Below, piece after piece: positions 13,951 through 25,400 of a stretch of DNA of 35,977 nt. How positions within the stretch are numbered: the first letter of the stretch is position 1; the number at the start of each line of letters is the position of its first letter. Source of the DNA: Euryarchaeota archaeon UBA443 (GTDB lineage: Archaea > Thermoplasmatota > Poseidoniia > Poseidoniales > Poseidoniaceae); NCBI GenBank assembly GCA_002499195.1, contig DAKS01000050.1:1-35977 (forward strand), in the 5' to 3' direction. The position numbers were made by a program, and so were the translations under genes. Under the pieces are notes generated by a model. The model searched no databases. It was given only the letters and a program-made list of their open reading frames with translations, and was not told the origin of the DNA.

Positions 13951-16602
13951 TCAACTTCGTATTTTATTGAATTGTTTTCGACCAGTCTGAAATGCAACTA
14001 ATGTAGCCTCCCACATGGCGATGAAGGTTTTCTTGACCAAGGTCAATGTCCCAGTCCCTTCTGCAAGACGTGCTCCGTTGAGGATTACTAGAATTACTGA
14101 CATTTCATGCACTAAAACACCGATCCACAACGCATCGTAGAATCCATTGACTACGGCATAAACCAACGTTACTGTAACGAGAATTGAGAATGAAAGGTTC
14201 TGTCTAAAATTTCGCTCGGTTCGGCGAGCCAGTTTGAGTAAATCAGCAAGCATACGTGGATCATCACCAGGAACCATTACATCGGCAGCCTCGATATTCA
14301 CCGACTCACCCGAACCAACTGCAACACCAACGTCGGCAACTGCTAAAGCAGCTGCATCATTGAATCCATCACCGACCATCATCGTTACCGCAATATCGGA
14401 CCGACTACGAACGACCGCTACCTTGTCTTCTGGTGATTGATTGCCAAAAGCATCGGTCCTTGGAAGACCAACGGATGAGGCAAATCGGTCGACTGCCCCT
14501 TGTTGATCACCGGATATAATTTGAACATGAATTCCCATTTTGTGCAGTTCAGGAATCAATTCATCAGCACCTTGCAGGGTGTCATCGTGAATGAAGGTGA
14601 ACAGAGCAACGCACTTACCACCCTTCGTCAAAATAGATGCACCATGTCCTGATGATTCAGCAAGATCAACCTCCTTCTTCAATCGAGCAGAAATGTCGAT
14701 CCCGTAATCAGAAAGAGCATTTGGGCGGAGCATAAGCACTTCCTCTTTGTTGCGCATCGCTTGAATTCCAGCATTGACATCTTTGATTTTCTTCACTTTG
14801 ATCGGCTCAATATTCAGATGCTGAGCAAATTCCCGTAGTGCTTCTGCGTAAGGATGTGATGAACGCGCTTCTATTCCGGCTGCAAGTGCAACCGATGCAT
14901 CGTGGCGTCGACCTTTTGCCATCACAACCTTGCCAAGGGATGGTTTTCCAGAAGTGAGGGTTCCTGTTTTGTCGAGGAAGACGTGATTCACTTTGGCTAG
15001 TCGTTCCAGAACGTTTCCACCGCGTGCAATCGCCCCCATATGGGCTGAATTTGCTAAAGCCGCTGCGTGAGGCACTGGAGCGGCCAACAGAAGTGCGCAC
15101 GGACAGGCTACAACCCAAAGCAGGAGAATAATCTTCCAATTGTCTGGATATAGGAACCAATAAACTCCGAAAGCACCGAACAATACTATCGGCACCCAGA
15201 TCGCTGTAAATCGCTCAATGGAAGCCTGTAATCGTGGAGGTTCATCCCTGAAGGTGTGGACTGCTTCGATCAATTCGAACAACTGTGTTTCTTCTCCAAC
15301 GGCTTCGACCTCAAGGATAATCGGTCCACGTGCAAGAACGAGTCCTGCTTGGACAAAGTCACCTTCTTCAACATCGACTGGAACGGATTCTCCAGTCAAT
15401 GGCGCCTTGTTCAATGCGCCTCTTCCTTCAATGATTCGGCCATCGGTGGGAACAAGTTCACCGCTACGAATCTCGATGTGGTCACCGATTGAGAGTAGTT
15501 CAAGTGGTATTTGTTCTGGCTCTGAATTTGTATCCACACCTGTAGGCGCCATCGGAAGCGATATCGAAGAGGCACCTCCAATTTGGATGGCTGATGGAGT
15601 GAATGACTTCTTGCTTTGAACTCTGCGAGCTACTCTTGGTAATCGGTCAAGCCCACCTTGCATTGCTTCTCTCGCTTTCGCCAATGCATCGCCTTCAAGG
15701 TGAGCAGTGAGAGCCACAAGAATGGCGACAATAAGCGCCTCCTCCCACATCATCAAGCCACATGCACCGATGACGGCCAGGCTGGTGAGGACCTGGAAAC
15801 CAAGTTGCCGATTAATTACACTTGCAATAGCCTCTCTGAACATTTGATAACTCGAGACAAGGATTCCTGGGATTGCAATCGCTGCCGGAATCCATCCTTC
15901 AATCCCAATCACTTCCAAGAAGATGATAATGAAAAGTAAGGGTAATGCGAACGCTGCACCGAGTAATCGAAATTGATCTGGACGAAGCCGATTGGAGGTT
16001 GTTGCAACGTATCTTGGCGCCGAACCACAAACCTGTTCAATAGCTTCATCACGCTTTTTGAGAAGTCCTTGATCTCCGCTTGTTACCATTTGCAAAAGAA
16101 TACGACCATCTTTCTCGATGTCTGCATCTAATATTCCGGGCTGTAAACGAAACAATTTCTTCAATTCGCGAAGTGTCGTATTGTTACGTTTGGCTACATT
16201 AGCAGCCTTGACACCTTTGAGATGATGATGTTCGGTGTCGGGTGCATGACCGAGCGAACGAAGAACTCTTGAAACTTCAGAAAGTGCTCCTTTCTCCAAA
16301 TCAACGGAAAGTTTGACTTCACCGCTAGTTGCTGAAACAATAGGCGTAGAAACCTGAGACATTAGATTCAATGCCTTTGTTGCTTTACTGGCGCAATCGG
16401 GACAATCCATGCCGATCAATGGCCATTCAACCGTGTACTCGCCCGTGGCTTGCGTTATGATTTCAGCATCAAGAATTTCCACATCCTCTTCTTCGACTGG
16501 TTCTTCTTCGGGAAGTTGTGTTGGAACTTCTGGAGATTTAGATGAAGGTTTAGGGTCATCATCTTCGAGAGAGAAAAACACATCTGTATCGCTCTCCCCC
16601 AT
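13951..16602 (-). CDS. P1B-type heavy-metal-transporting ATPase
   Basis: The 883-aa membrane pump exports or moves soft metal ions using ATP. An acidic N-terminus is followed by a metal-binding HMA domain with GMDCPDC (C67, C70), and then a second HMA-like segment without cysteines (about 125-190). Visible pump motifs are LTGESVPVD, the membrane metal site VACPCALLLAAP (near 499), the phosphorylation site DKTGTLT (near 542), SHPYAEAL, and the hinge MVGDGFNDAAALAVADVGVAVG. The last membrane region has VLVHEMSVILVILNGARL (near 831), where Zn/Cd pumps usually have an Asp motif. Metal specificity is therefore uncertain (Zn, Cd, Co or Cu). It is divergent from the phosphatase gene at 16698. Confidence 0.92.
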   Translation of the reverse strand: MGESDTDVFFSLEDDDPKPSSKSPEVPTQLPEEEPVEEEDVEILDAEIITQATGEYTVEWPLIGMDCPDCASKATKALNLMSQVSTPIVSATSGEVKLSVDLEKGALSEVSRVLRSLGHAPDTEHHHLKGVKAANVAKRNNTTLRELKKLFRLQPGILDADIEKDGRILLQMVTSGDQGLLKKRDEAIEQVCGSAPRYVATTSNRLRPDQFRLLGAAFALPLLFIIIFLEVIGIEGWIPAAIAIPGILVSSYQMFREAIASVINRQLGFQVLTSLAVIGACGLMMWEEALIVAILVALTAHLEGDALAKAREAMQGGLDRLPRVARRVQSKKSFTPSAIQIGGASSISLPMAPTGVDTNSEPEQIPLELLSIGDHIEIRSGELVPTDGRIIEGRGALNKAPLTGESVPVDVEEGDFVQAGLVLARGPIILEVEAVGEETQLFELIEAVHTFRDEPPRLQASIERFTAIWVPIVLFGAFGVYWFLYPDNWKIILLLWVVACPCALLLAAPVPHAAALANSAHMGAIARGGNVLERLAKVNHVFLDKTGTLTSGKPSLGKVVMAKGRRHDASVALAAGIEARSSHPYAEALREFAQHLNIEPIKVKKIKDVNAGIQAMRNKEEVLMLRPNALSDYGIDISARLKKEVDLAESSGHGASILTKGGKCVALFTFIHDDTLQGADELIPELHKMGIHVQIISGDQQGAVDRFASSVGLPRTDAFGNQSPEDKVAVVRSRSDIAVTMMVGDGFNDAAALAVADVGVAVGSGESVNIEAADVMVPGDDPRMLADLLKLARRTERNFRQNLSFSILVTVTLVYAVVNGFYDALWIGVLVHEMSVILVILNGARLAEGTGTLTLVKKTFIAMWEATLVAFQTGRKQFNKIRS

Positions 16603-16697
16603 GATGATTTGCTCATCTTCCTATTTGATTAAGACTATCCTTTGTCGATAATGAGCGTTGTAAGAATCTTCTTCAAACATGAGCGTTTAGTCAAACC

Positions 16698-17432
16698 ATG
16701 GAGTGGCTTCCACCAGGATGGTATCCGCGTGTTGTCGCTTTCGATATTGATGGAACCCTAACCGATGAAAAGAAGCGTTTGGATATGCACGCAGTTGAAG
16801 CATTACGCCGGCTTGAAGATGCTGGTATTCCTGTCATTCTTGCAACTGGAAACGTTCGAGCCATCACCTATGGACTCTGGCGATTCATTGGCTTGAGTGG
16901 ACCAATGTGTTGTGAAAATGGAGGCGTATTGTGGCACCCGGAATGGGATGAGCCGATCGTTCGGGCATCTGGTGCTGAAGCAAAGAACGCTGCACAATGG
17001 CTCGCTTCACAACATACTGAAATCGATTCAAACGGTATTCAAACCAATGCTTGGAGAGAGAGTGAATGGTGTCTATTCGCTGATGAGGACCTCAAATTGG
17101 TAACAACATCAATCGAAGAAAGCGATTGGTCAAACCTCGATGTTGTTCGAACCGGGTTTGCAATCCACTTGATGGAACCACACCTATCCAAGGGATCTGG
17201 CCTTGAAATAATCCTTGAACGAATGGGCATGGATGCATCAGAACTGTTGGCTGTTGGCGATGCACCCAATGATTTGACCATGTTTGCAATGGCGAATTGG
17301 TCGGTTTCGGTCGGAACGCCGTTTGAGGATGTCCGAGCTGCTGCTGATGTCGTTTCTCCCTACCCAAACAGCGCGACCATCGCCCCTCTTGTCGATGCAA
17401 TTTTGGCAGTTCATTCGGCTCAACAACTATGA
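16698..17432 (+). CDS. HAD-family phosphatase, archaeal phosphoglycolate phosphatase type
   Basis: This 244-aa protein has all four HAD motifs: motif I FDIDGTLT (D16, D18), motif II ILATGN, the motif III Lys in HLSKGSGLEII, and motif IV VGDAPNDLTMFAMA. The cap lies between motifs II and III, as in the Cof/archaeal phosphoglycolate phosphatase group of similar length. The usual substrate in archaeal relatives is 2-phosphoglycolate, but sugar phosphates are equally possible here. No clear SD precedes ATG 16698, so it may be leaderless. The PIN-domain gene starts 22 nt downstream. Confidence 0.85.
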   Translation: MEWLPPGWYPRVVAFDIDGTLTDEKKRLDMHAVEALRRLEDAGIPVILATGNVRAITYGLWRFIGLSGPMCCENGGVLWHPEWDEPIVRASGAEAKNAAQWLASQHTEIDSNGIQTNAWRESEWCLFADEDLKLVTTSIEESDWSNLDVVRTGFAIHLMEPHLSKGSGLEIILERMGMDASELLAVGDAPNDLTMFAMANWSVSVGTPFEDVRAAADVVSPYPNSATIAPLVDAILAVHSAQQL

Positions 17433-17454
17433 CTTGTTTTGAATTGGTCAATAC

Positions 17455-19332
17455 ATGGTCACCTACGTGGTCGATTCCAATTGCTTCATTCACATGGGAG
17501 GTATGGCCTCAACAACCATTCTCAACGACTTGAAATCAGCCTTGGGTACGATGCACGTCACCAAAGGGGTACACGGTGAGATTCAGAATGTTCGCTATCA
17601 GAGATGGAAGCAAAAACCGAATCTCTTGAACCACATCAAACCGTTGTTGACAACTCATGAGGTCTCAGAAGGTCAGATTCGAGGACTGGGGGCGAAAATT
17701 GGTGAGCGAGCATCTCCTCAAGACGTCGACCTTTCCCTCATGGTCTTAGCACATGATTTACAGAGAGACGGCCATCATGTGATCCTTGTCACGGACGATT
17801 TCAAGATGGCTAAGGCGACGGAGGAACATCGACTTGCAAGTGAAGTATGTCCTCCATCGACCTTCTTTGAGCGACTCTCGACAAAGGCGAAAGGGAAACA
17901 TGCTTCTGAATTGCGACGACTTGGTCGAAGAATCCGTGCTGCTGAAATGCAGTATGCGATAAGTCGGAGAAACGAATACGACGTTCAAGCCAAAATTACA
18001 TGGATGGTTGATTCTCTTCTTTCAAGCGCACCTGCAAAGTCTGCTAAGCCATCGATTCAAACGGATGGTGAAGCCAAAGTGAATCTGCTCAATGAACTAC
18101 ACCGAATGGTAAATGGCGAGAATATCAAAACCAATATTCGCAAGAAGTTGACGCCCTTGCGTCCAAGTTGTGAAACCATGATGGACTTGGAACATCATGT
18201 TGCCAAGTTGAAACAGAAACTTTCGAAAGAATCGTTAGATGAGATCATAATCGAGACGCAAACAATGATTGCGGATTGCTTAGAAAACGCTGGAATCGAT
18301 CTTGCACCATTGGACCGTGAACTGGTCGATATCGCGCACCGATTCCAATCACGGATTCTTGTTCGAGCGGAAATGGCTCTGGCCATTATGAAGCGAATGA
18401 AAGGTGATACGGTCGGTTCACATCTCCACCTTTCAACCGCTTTATTCCAAGCGACACACGTTGATGAGGATCTAATCGAAGCACGTATTCTTGCTCGTCT
18501 CGCCGTCTTAGCACTCTCGACTAATAAGTTCGAGAAAGCGATTCGCCTATCGACATCATCGCTTGGCCTAGGTACGCTGAGTCTGCCGATGAAACTCAAA
18601 CAACACATCGTTCAGGCGATGGCTCAACACATGGCTGATAAACTATCCAAAGAAGCGATTAAGAACGCACAAACAATGGTGACTGAGGATGTTTCTATGG
18701 CTGCTCAGGCTTTGACCGAACTCGGTGAATCTTTCCTCGCTTTGAACCGTCCCGATTTTGCTATCGAATTATTCGATGAAGCGCTTGAATGTGTTTCTCC
18801 TGAACAAAAAATGAGTGAGGAACTGGGAGAACTAATCCTTCTCGCGCATAGAGCAATTCAGGACGATGATGATAATGAAATCGAAGGATTGCGTCAAGTT
18901 CTTGACCAAATCCATCAACAAACCGTTGAGCAAGAAAAGCAGGTCGAAGAGGTGGTTGAACAAATCAGTAAGCGACAAGAGGATTCGTCCGAATTGGTCT
19001 ATTCCAACGAGTGGCAAGATTCCAACACGGTTCTCAACGATGAGCGGCCACTGTACATTTCCAACGTTGTTGGTGATGCTTCTGAAGAGCAACTCATACT
19101 TGCTCAACACCCATCCTTGGGTAGTGTGGGTATATGGTTGCCAGCTAAAGCCGATGCACCTCGGCCTGGTGCAAAGATTACCTTAACCAATGGTCGAGTT
19201 AAGATCGCTGAACCGCCAAATGATGTTGCTGAATCCTATGCCATTCGCGCACTTATCGCTATTGAATTCCCAGAAAGTCTAGTGTTTCAATCTTTGACGA
19301 GCGATGCACAAGAGGAACTCGAAGATCTATGA
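17455..19332 (+). CDS. PIN-domain protein with long helical region
   Basis: The N-terminal ~150 residues of this 625-aa protein form a PIN nuclease fold. Acidic residues fit the active site: D7 in VVDSNCFIH, E42 in VHGEI, D90/D92 in QDVDLSLMVLAHD and D114/D115 in VTDDFKM. Residues about 210-490 are helical and TPR-like (for example AQALTELGESFLALNRPDFAIELFDEAL). A Glu/Gln-rich coil follows and then a C-terminal beta-containing domain (about 520-610) with LILAQHPSLGSVGIWLPAK. Likely activity is RNA cleavage with the helical part as a protein platform. The domain combination is not one I can name. There is no obvious SD. Confidence 0.75.
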   Translation: MVTYVVDSNCFIHMGGMASTTILNDLKSALGTMHVTKGVHGEIQNVRYQRWKQKPNLLNHIKPLLTTHEVSEGQIRGLGAKIGERASPQDVDLSLMVLAHDLQRDGHHVILVTDDFKMAKATEEHRLASEVCPPSTFFERLSTKAKGKHASELRRLGRRIRAAEMQYAISRRNEYDVQAKITWMVDSLLSSAPAKSAKPSIQTDGEAKVNLLNELHRMVNGENIKTNIRKKLTPLRPSCETMMDLEHHVAKLKQKLSKESLDEIIIETQTMIADCLENAGIDLAPLDRELVDIAHRFQSRILVRAEMALAIMKRMKGDTVGSHLHLSTALFQATHVDEDLIEARILARLAVLALSTNKFEKAIRLSTSSLGLGTLSLPMKLKQHIVQAMAQHMADKLSKEAIKNAQTMVTEDVSMAAQALTELGESFLALNRPDFAIELFDEALECVSPEQKMSEELGELILLAHRAIQDDDDNEIEGLRQVLDQIHQQTVEQEKQVEEVVEQISKRQEDSSELVYSNEWQDSNTVLNDERPLYISNVVGDASEEQLILAQHPSLGSVGIWLPAKADAPRPGAKITLTNGRVKIAEPPNDVAESYAIRALIAIEFPESLVFQSLTSDAQEELEDL

Positions 19333-19337
19333 AATCG

Positions 19338-19422
19338 TGGTGCCGGGGGCAGGATTCGAACCTGCGAAGCATTACGCAGAGGATCTTGAGTCCACCCCCT
19401 TTGACCGCTCGGGAACCCCGGC
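19338..19422 (-). tRNA. tRNA-Leu (anticodon CAA)
   Basis: On the minus strand the acceptor stem GCCGGGG pairs with CCCCGGC. The anticodon loop CTCAAGA gives CAA. The variable arm is long, as for leucine, and the T arm is GCAGG-TTCGAAT-CCTGC. CCA is encoded (19338-19340). The anticodon stem GTGGA/TCCTC contains a U-U mismatch at its second pair. It lies 5 nt from the convergent PIN gene stop. Confidence 0.95.
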
Positions 19423-19441
19423 ACGTATGCTCCGCTCGATG

Positions 19442-19451
19442 GCCTTATTCT
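19442..19451 (-). promoter_or_regulatory. TATA-like box of tRNA-Leu
   Basis: Minus-strand AGAATAAGGC is centred about 25 nt upstream of the tRNA 5' end at 19422, the usual archaeal distance. It sits between the stop of the giant surface-protein gene and the tRNA, suggesting independent transcription. Confidence 0.4.
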
Positions 19452-19454
19452 TGA

Positions 19455-22400
19455 CTATTCCTCTTGGTCAACATCATCAAAACCAGCAGGACGTGGTGGT
19501 GGAAGGTCCTCATCTTCGAAATATTCGTATTCATCATAGAGAGACTTAATTCGCTGTTTCCGCATCAGGATCGATGCTATGACTGCTCCTGCAGCTAAGA
19601 GAACAAGAAGCATATTCAATCCCAATTCAGAATTAGAAGATTTTGCATCTCCATCTTCAGCGATTACATCAGCGATTGGAACTGGAATCAACAACGGTTC
19701 ATCATCTAGTTGAATCACCATACCAAGACGCCCCGTATCCCAAGCTTCAACAGTCCAAACGACGCTCTCCTTCTCATCTTGATCCAATACGAAGGTAGCA
19801 TTTCCAAGGACCAATCCATCCTCATCGAGGAGAGTGACCTCGGTTGAACCGCTCAAGTAACCAATGTTTTCGAGAGTGAATTCGATTGAAATGATTTCAC
19901 CAAGTACTGGACGATACGGTGTTGCTTCAATCGATATCGGCGTTGGTTCATATGCCATCCAAACGATATAAACGTCCAATGGCATCAATTCTGTCCCTTG
20001 GCCAGAGAGTGTGTTGCCGGCTCTATCACTATGAGAAAACCAGACGCTTAATCGGTCGCTCTTTTCGAATTCAACACCCTGAGATTCAATATCGAGTGTT
20101 GTCGAAAAAGAGGCGATATTACCCGATGTACCATCATAGTTCATCGCTATTGAAGTGATGGAATCGGGGACAACAATGCCACCTCGAACGAAGCACCAAT
20201 GCAGTTGAACGCCCTCTGTGGGAACACCGATATCATCCTGAATTGAAACTTGAACAGGAATTTCGTTGATTTGTAACGAATCCAAATTGGTGAACGTTCC
20301 TGGTTCAAGCGAAACCGTAGGGGCTTGTGAATCAAGGGTTAGTTCGATCACAAGTGAATCATCAACATCAAACACGGAGCCAGTTAACTCGATCGTCAAC
20401 TCTCCCTCTCCTTGTGGAAGCGTTGTCTGATTTACGACCAGACGATGTCGACTCAATCCTTGACTATCGACCGTTTTCTCACTAACATGATGTTTTACTC
20501 CAAAGGAGGAGATGTTGTAGTGCATACGGGAATCGAATGGTATGTTCAGTGCTCGGTGTTCTGTTTGTTGATGAACGATTATGACATCAACATCAGCAAA
20601 GTCATCGATATGAAGCGATAAGATTCCATCGTCAAGAATTCCAAACGGTGCAACACGGTCGTAAATTGAATCGATTCTCAATTCAACGCGGGTATGTGTT
20701 GACCAATTGACTGAGGTCAGATATGTGCCACTAAGGCCCACATCCTGTGCTTCATCGATGACCTTAATCGAAGGTGTAAATGCACCATCGCTCCATTCAT
20801 GCATTGCATCCCATCGAAGTTGGAATGCTACATCCAACGTCCATCTCATGGTTAGAGCATCCTTTGTAGCAGTAATAGTCGGTGGTGCAACAAAGCACGT
20901 TACATCAGCAGCGGTTTGTTGGAAACGTGGAGAATATTCGATCCAACAATCTTCGTGAAGTGAATTCATCAGTCCAATGTTGATCGAATCGAGACTGTCG
21001 ATTCCGTTCCCATCGATCAAATCGAATTGGAAATGATGTTCTTGTCCAGGGAATAGATATCCATCAATAGAATCCAACGTGACTGTATTCATATCCAGAA
21101 GCGTTGCTTGACGAGGTTGAACTAAGATGGTTGCAGCATCGTTCTCTTCTCCAAAGGAACCACCGGATTGTAATGGGTTTCCTGCAAGGTCATATCCTGT
21201 AATGACTACACTGAGTCGACCTTGTGGCTCACCCGGACTTAGAATGGCGTCAACATCGAGTAACGGAAGGTCGACTTCAGCTTGCAATGCGCCGCGATTG
21301 ACGTTAGCCGTCATCGATTTGTATTCACTCTCTTCCATGATGCCATTGCCATTAGTATCGTCTTGGTCTTCAGACCATGTGTAGATGGTTAGAGGCGTTT
21401 CCAGTCCTTCAGCATCTTCGACATACAACCGTAACGGAACGTCTCTGTCCGGAAGCCAAACGTGATTATCAGCGGGTTGCAAGCCACTTGGATCAAGGAT
21501 TTCTACTCCGATCACATCCGGTGGATTCTTGTCATACATCATTTCAAAGAACGTTGATTCTTCGGTTTGGTCAAGAGCCGTTTCCAAACTTAAACCAGAA
21601 GGTCCACATCGTGTTAGAATGATTCTGGCTTCCAATCGCGTATCGCTTGGAACACCTTCTGCATCTGGAATTGTCAATGGAATGGAAAATCTTCCTTCGG
21701 AATCAACGGTTGTAACATTGGAGAACAACCATACGATCGGTTCTCCTTCCCACTGGTCTGGACCACTTTCGTTCAATGGTGGTATGGCGCTGACTTCGAC
21801 TGTTACTTCAGCATCGTTTTCTCCAACCCAAGCGTCTACAATCCCTTGATATCGAACCTGCCCTTGAACCGTTAAAGAGGCCCCTGGATTGACATGTAAC
21901 GGCCACAACGGTTGTGTCCAATCGTGCAATGCTCGGCCACGATGATCGTAAGCGATAACATTGAAAGCTTCCAAATCGTTCTCGATATCGTTGTATGGCG
22001 TATTGTCCGAGTAAACCAATGGACCCGTTTCCAAACCGTTTTCATCAATCGATGAGATGAACCAGTGTAAGTCGTCGATGTCATCGTTCAACCATGAACT
22101 CTTGAAGACCCATGTGACTGTGCATGTACTCTGTACGCATGTTACATTGGATGTTGGTTGAAGGGTTGCATAGCCCGCTCCAGCTGTTTGAATGAAACGG
22201 GGTGTGGAATCAAGACGATCGGCTTCAACACTGATGCGTATTGATGCCACATCATCGCTTGAGCCGATGGAGAGGGTAATACGTTCCAGAGCAGGCGCAT
22301 CCATCGTCGGATGCGTTGGTATCACACGTTCGTGATAGGTTGTAATGCTACGAAGTGTGTTCGGTAACCAGCGAGATCCTGGTGCATCGATGACTGAATC

Positions 22401-25400
22401 AACAAGGTCGGGTTGACTTTCAACTTCAAGATCAACGCGAACACTTCCGCGCTCTGTTTGAATACGGAACGGTAGATCGAGTAAGGTTCTGTCGTCTCCC
22501 GTATAGGACGCATTGAGCGCTTGATTGAGGAGGGATTCATTAAGTCCAAACTTCAGTTTTTCTTGCTTTGGTAGGGCAAGGACATCGTATGCTGCGAGTT
22601 CGGTTGGATTCGATGTGGAGATGGTGTAGATGGCATACCCCCAAATCCACTCGTTCGAAACGTCGGTAGAGATGGGGTCGAAGTATGGGCACGTGTTTTC
22701 GACTGCAATGTAACTGGTTGAATTCGCAGGAATGGTTGAGAGTATACTTGCTCCGAGATACACGTCCGTTTGTTGAGGTCCTGAACGTGCTTGGAGAGTG
22801 AATGAACCTTCGAACAGTGGACACACGTTTGGAATGCCCCAAGCGGTCATCGGCAATGCGATGAGGTGACGGAACTGATAGTTCGTCGAACTGGACGTAT
22901 TGACGTACAATTGTCCGTCCTGAGTCGCATCGATAATGTTCGTACCATTGACAATGGAATCAAACATCGCTTGAACACCGAAGTTCGAATCATTACCGGT
23001 TGGTGGCCAATCGATGGCAACTAGTTGGTTTTGTCCGATGGTCACGTGAGGCCCTTTTGGCGGAATGAGGCAACGCGGTTCAAGGATAAGAGCACTGAAT
23101 ACTTCTCCTGAATTCAATGTGAAGGACCAAGGAGCGTACAATTCTTTCTCGTTATTGACGTTGTATTGATCAACCTTGACGGAAGGTGCACCCTGGAAGT
23201 ACTGGCTTGAACTCTGGGTAAATGAGAACGAGTACAACGACAAGTTTCCGCCAAACTGGTACAATGTTACAGCATCATAAACGCAACCTGGACTGTGGAT
23301 GAATTCTACTGTCGTGCTAGTTGTTGCTTGCAAGAAGCCTTCTTGAGTCACATCGAAATCGCTCATTTCAGTGTTATATTTCTGATGATATAGGCCAAAA
23401 CTTTGCACGACGCCAAGTCCCAGCCGATCAATGGTCGGAGTAAGATATGAATTGTTAGAAGTCATGTGGGCAACGATCTGAACCGATGGATATTCAACGG
23501 GGTTCAAATCCACTGAGAAAGGCATGATTCGTTGTTCGTATTCAGGAATGATGGCCCCGTTTGCATCGAGTAGGCTGAAGCGAAGCGTCGTATTATCGGG
23601 CTCATGCGCAAGACCGTCGAGATGACCGTAGCCGAAGAGAGGGTGTGGAGTGATGGACGGTGAAACCCAATCTCCTTCCAATTCAAACAATGACACATCA
23701 ATACCTGCATCATCAACGTACCAACCATCACGTTCGACATATTGGTCTGAAAAGAACGAGAAACGGAGACGTACAGACTGGCCAGATAAATTGGAGATGT
23801 CAGAGGTTTTCAATTCGAACGGACGAGGCGCACCACTTCCACACCCTCCTGTAACTTGAGAACCATCTAGGAGTCCCTCGCCATAGAACGGTGAATTGGT
23901 GTTGACGGTTGAAATCCGATCGTGGAATCCTCCTGGGTCAGCGGGAAGATACCACCAATTGAGACCTCCATCTGTTGAAACAGAGACGGCTCCTCCATCC
24001 CAAGCTGCTTCCGTGCATATCCATTGACGGAACGATAACTGTGCCGTGACATTGTCAGGTAAAACGTATTCTGGAGAGATGAGATGGGCATACGAATTTG
24101 CAGCATATTGTCCGTTCAATTCGATGCCAACACCGTATTGTCCTGAATGCCACTGTGACGGTCCAAGGGCCGTATTGCCAAGAACTCCATGAGACCATCC
24201 AACGCCTCGAAAGTTCTCGATTGACCAGCCTTCTGGCATCATGTGTGCATTTTCGAATGAATCTACATCAGTAACTGGCCCATTCACGCCCATGGTGGAA
24301 ACCCATTGCCATTGATTGGGTGCGCTTACATTGTCCAACCAACCTTCTGTTGAACCATTCAGATAGGTTGGTTGGTTCGTAAAATTACTCAATACACGGC
24401 GCACATGATTCGCTGTATTGGCGCCTGAGTGAAGTGTCACATCATCGATCATGATACCTTCCCAACCGTTCGCGGGTGCACCGCCCCCATGATTGACGAT
24501 GGAATCGGTTTGAACATTGAACTTGAGCAATGCATTGGAAGCGTTAGTATGCGTCGAAGCAGTAGCAGGAACTGGATAGAACATCGGTAGCCATCCAAAG
24601 GATTCCTGGTTATAGATGACTCCTTGATGGACAACACCGTTTCCAGGCAGTCCTGGAAGCGGTGAAAGCAAAACCCAACTAACGCCTTGATCCATTGAAT
24701 ACCAAATAGTCATCCCGTCATTGGTTCCGCCTTCAATATCCCAATTGGAACGTATTTCAAGTTCGATTGGATTAGCAAGACCAGCGAAATTGATAGGCAT
24801 GACAAGGTTTCCATCAGCGTTTGGAGCATAATCTCCACTTAAGTTTCCATGAAACCAAGAACCTGGTTCATCGCCTTGATTATGCCAAGTCATATTATCG
24901 ATGAACCAGCCATCGCGTTGATTGTTCGATGATCCAACGGCGATACAAAGACGGAAACGCATCGATTCACTACTACCGATATTCGACAAATAATCCAATT
25001 CGAAACGGGTGGTCGTCCACTGTTCATCATCACCTGCCCAAATCGATGAAAGCGATTGAGTCATGGTATGATGATTGGATGTGACGGAATCGGAATAACC
25101 TCCATTCGGAATGAGTTGTTGCCAAGAGGATTGATTGTCGAGAGTATACTCAACCCATGCAGCATCATCGCTTGCCAACGAGCGCCAATGATCGAACGTC
25201 AACGACATGTTACTGATGAATTCAGGAGTTTGATAGTGTGGTGAGATGATGCACCCTGAAGCGTTCACAGTTGTTGTCAGATAAGCAAGTGAATGGTTTC
25301 CATCTCTCGGATTTGGTCCAGTTTGGAGTGAGGAGAGATTCTCGACACCCCACACTTCTCCATCATGACCCATGGTTAGCCAACCGGTTGGAACCATTTT

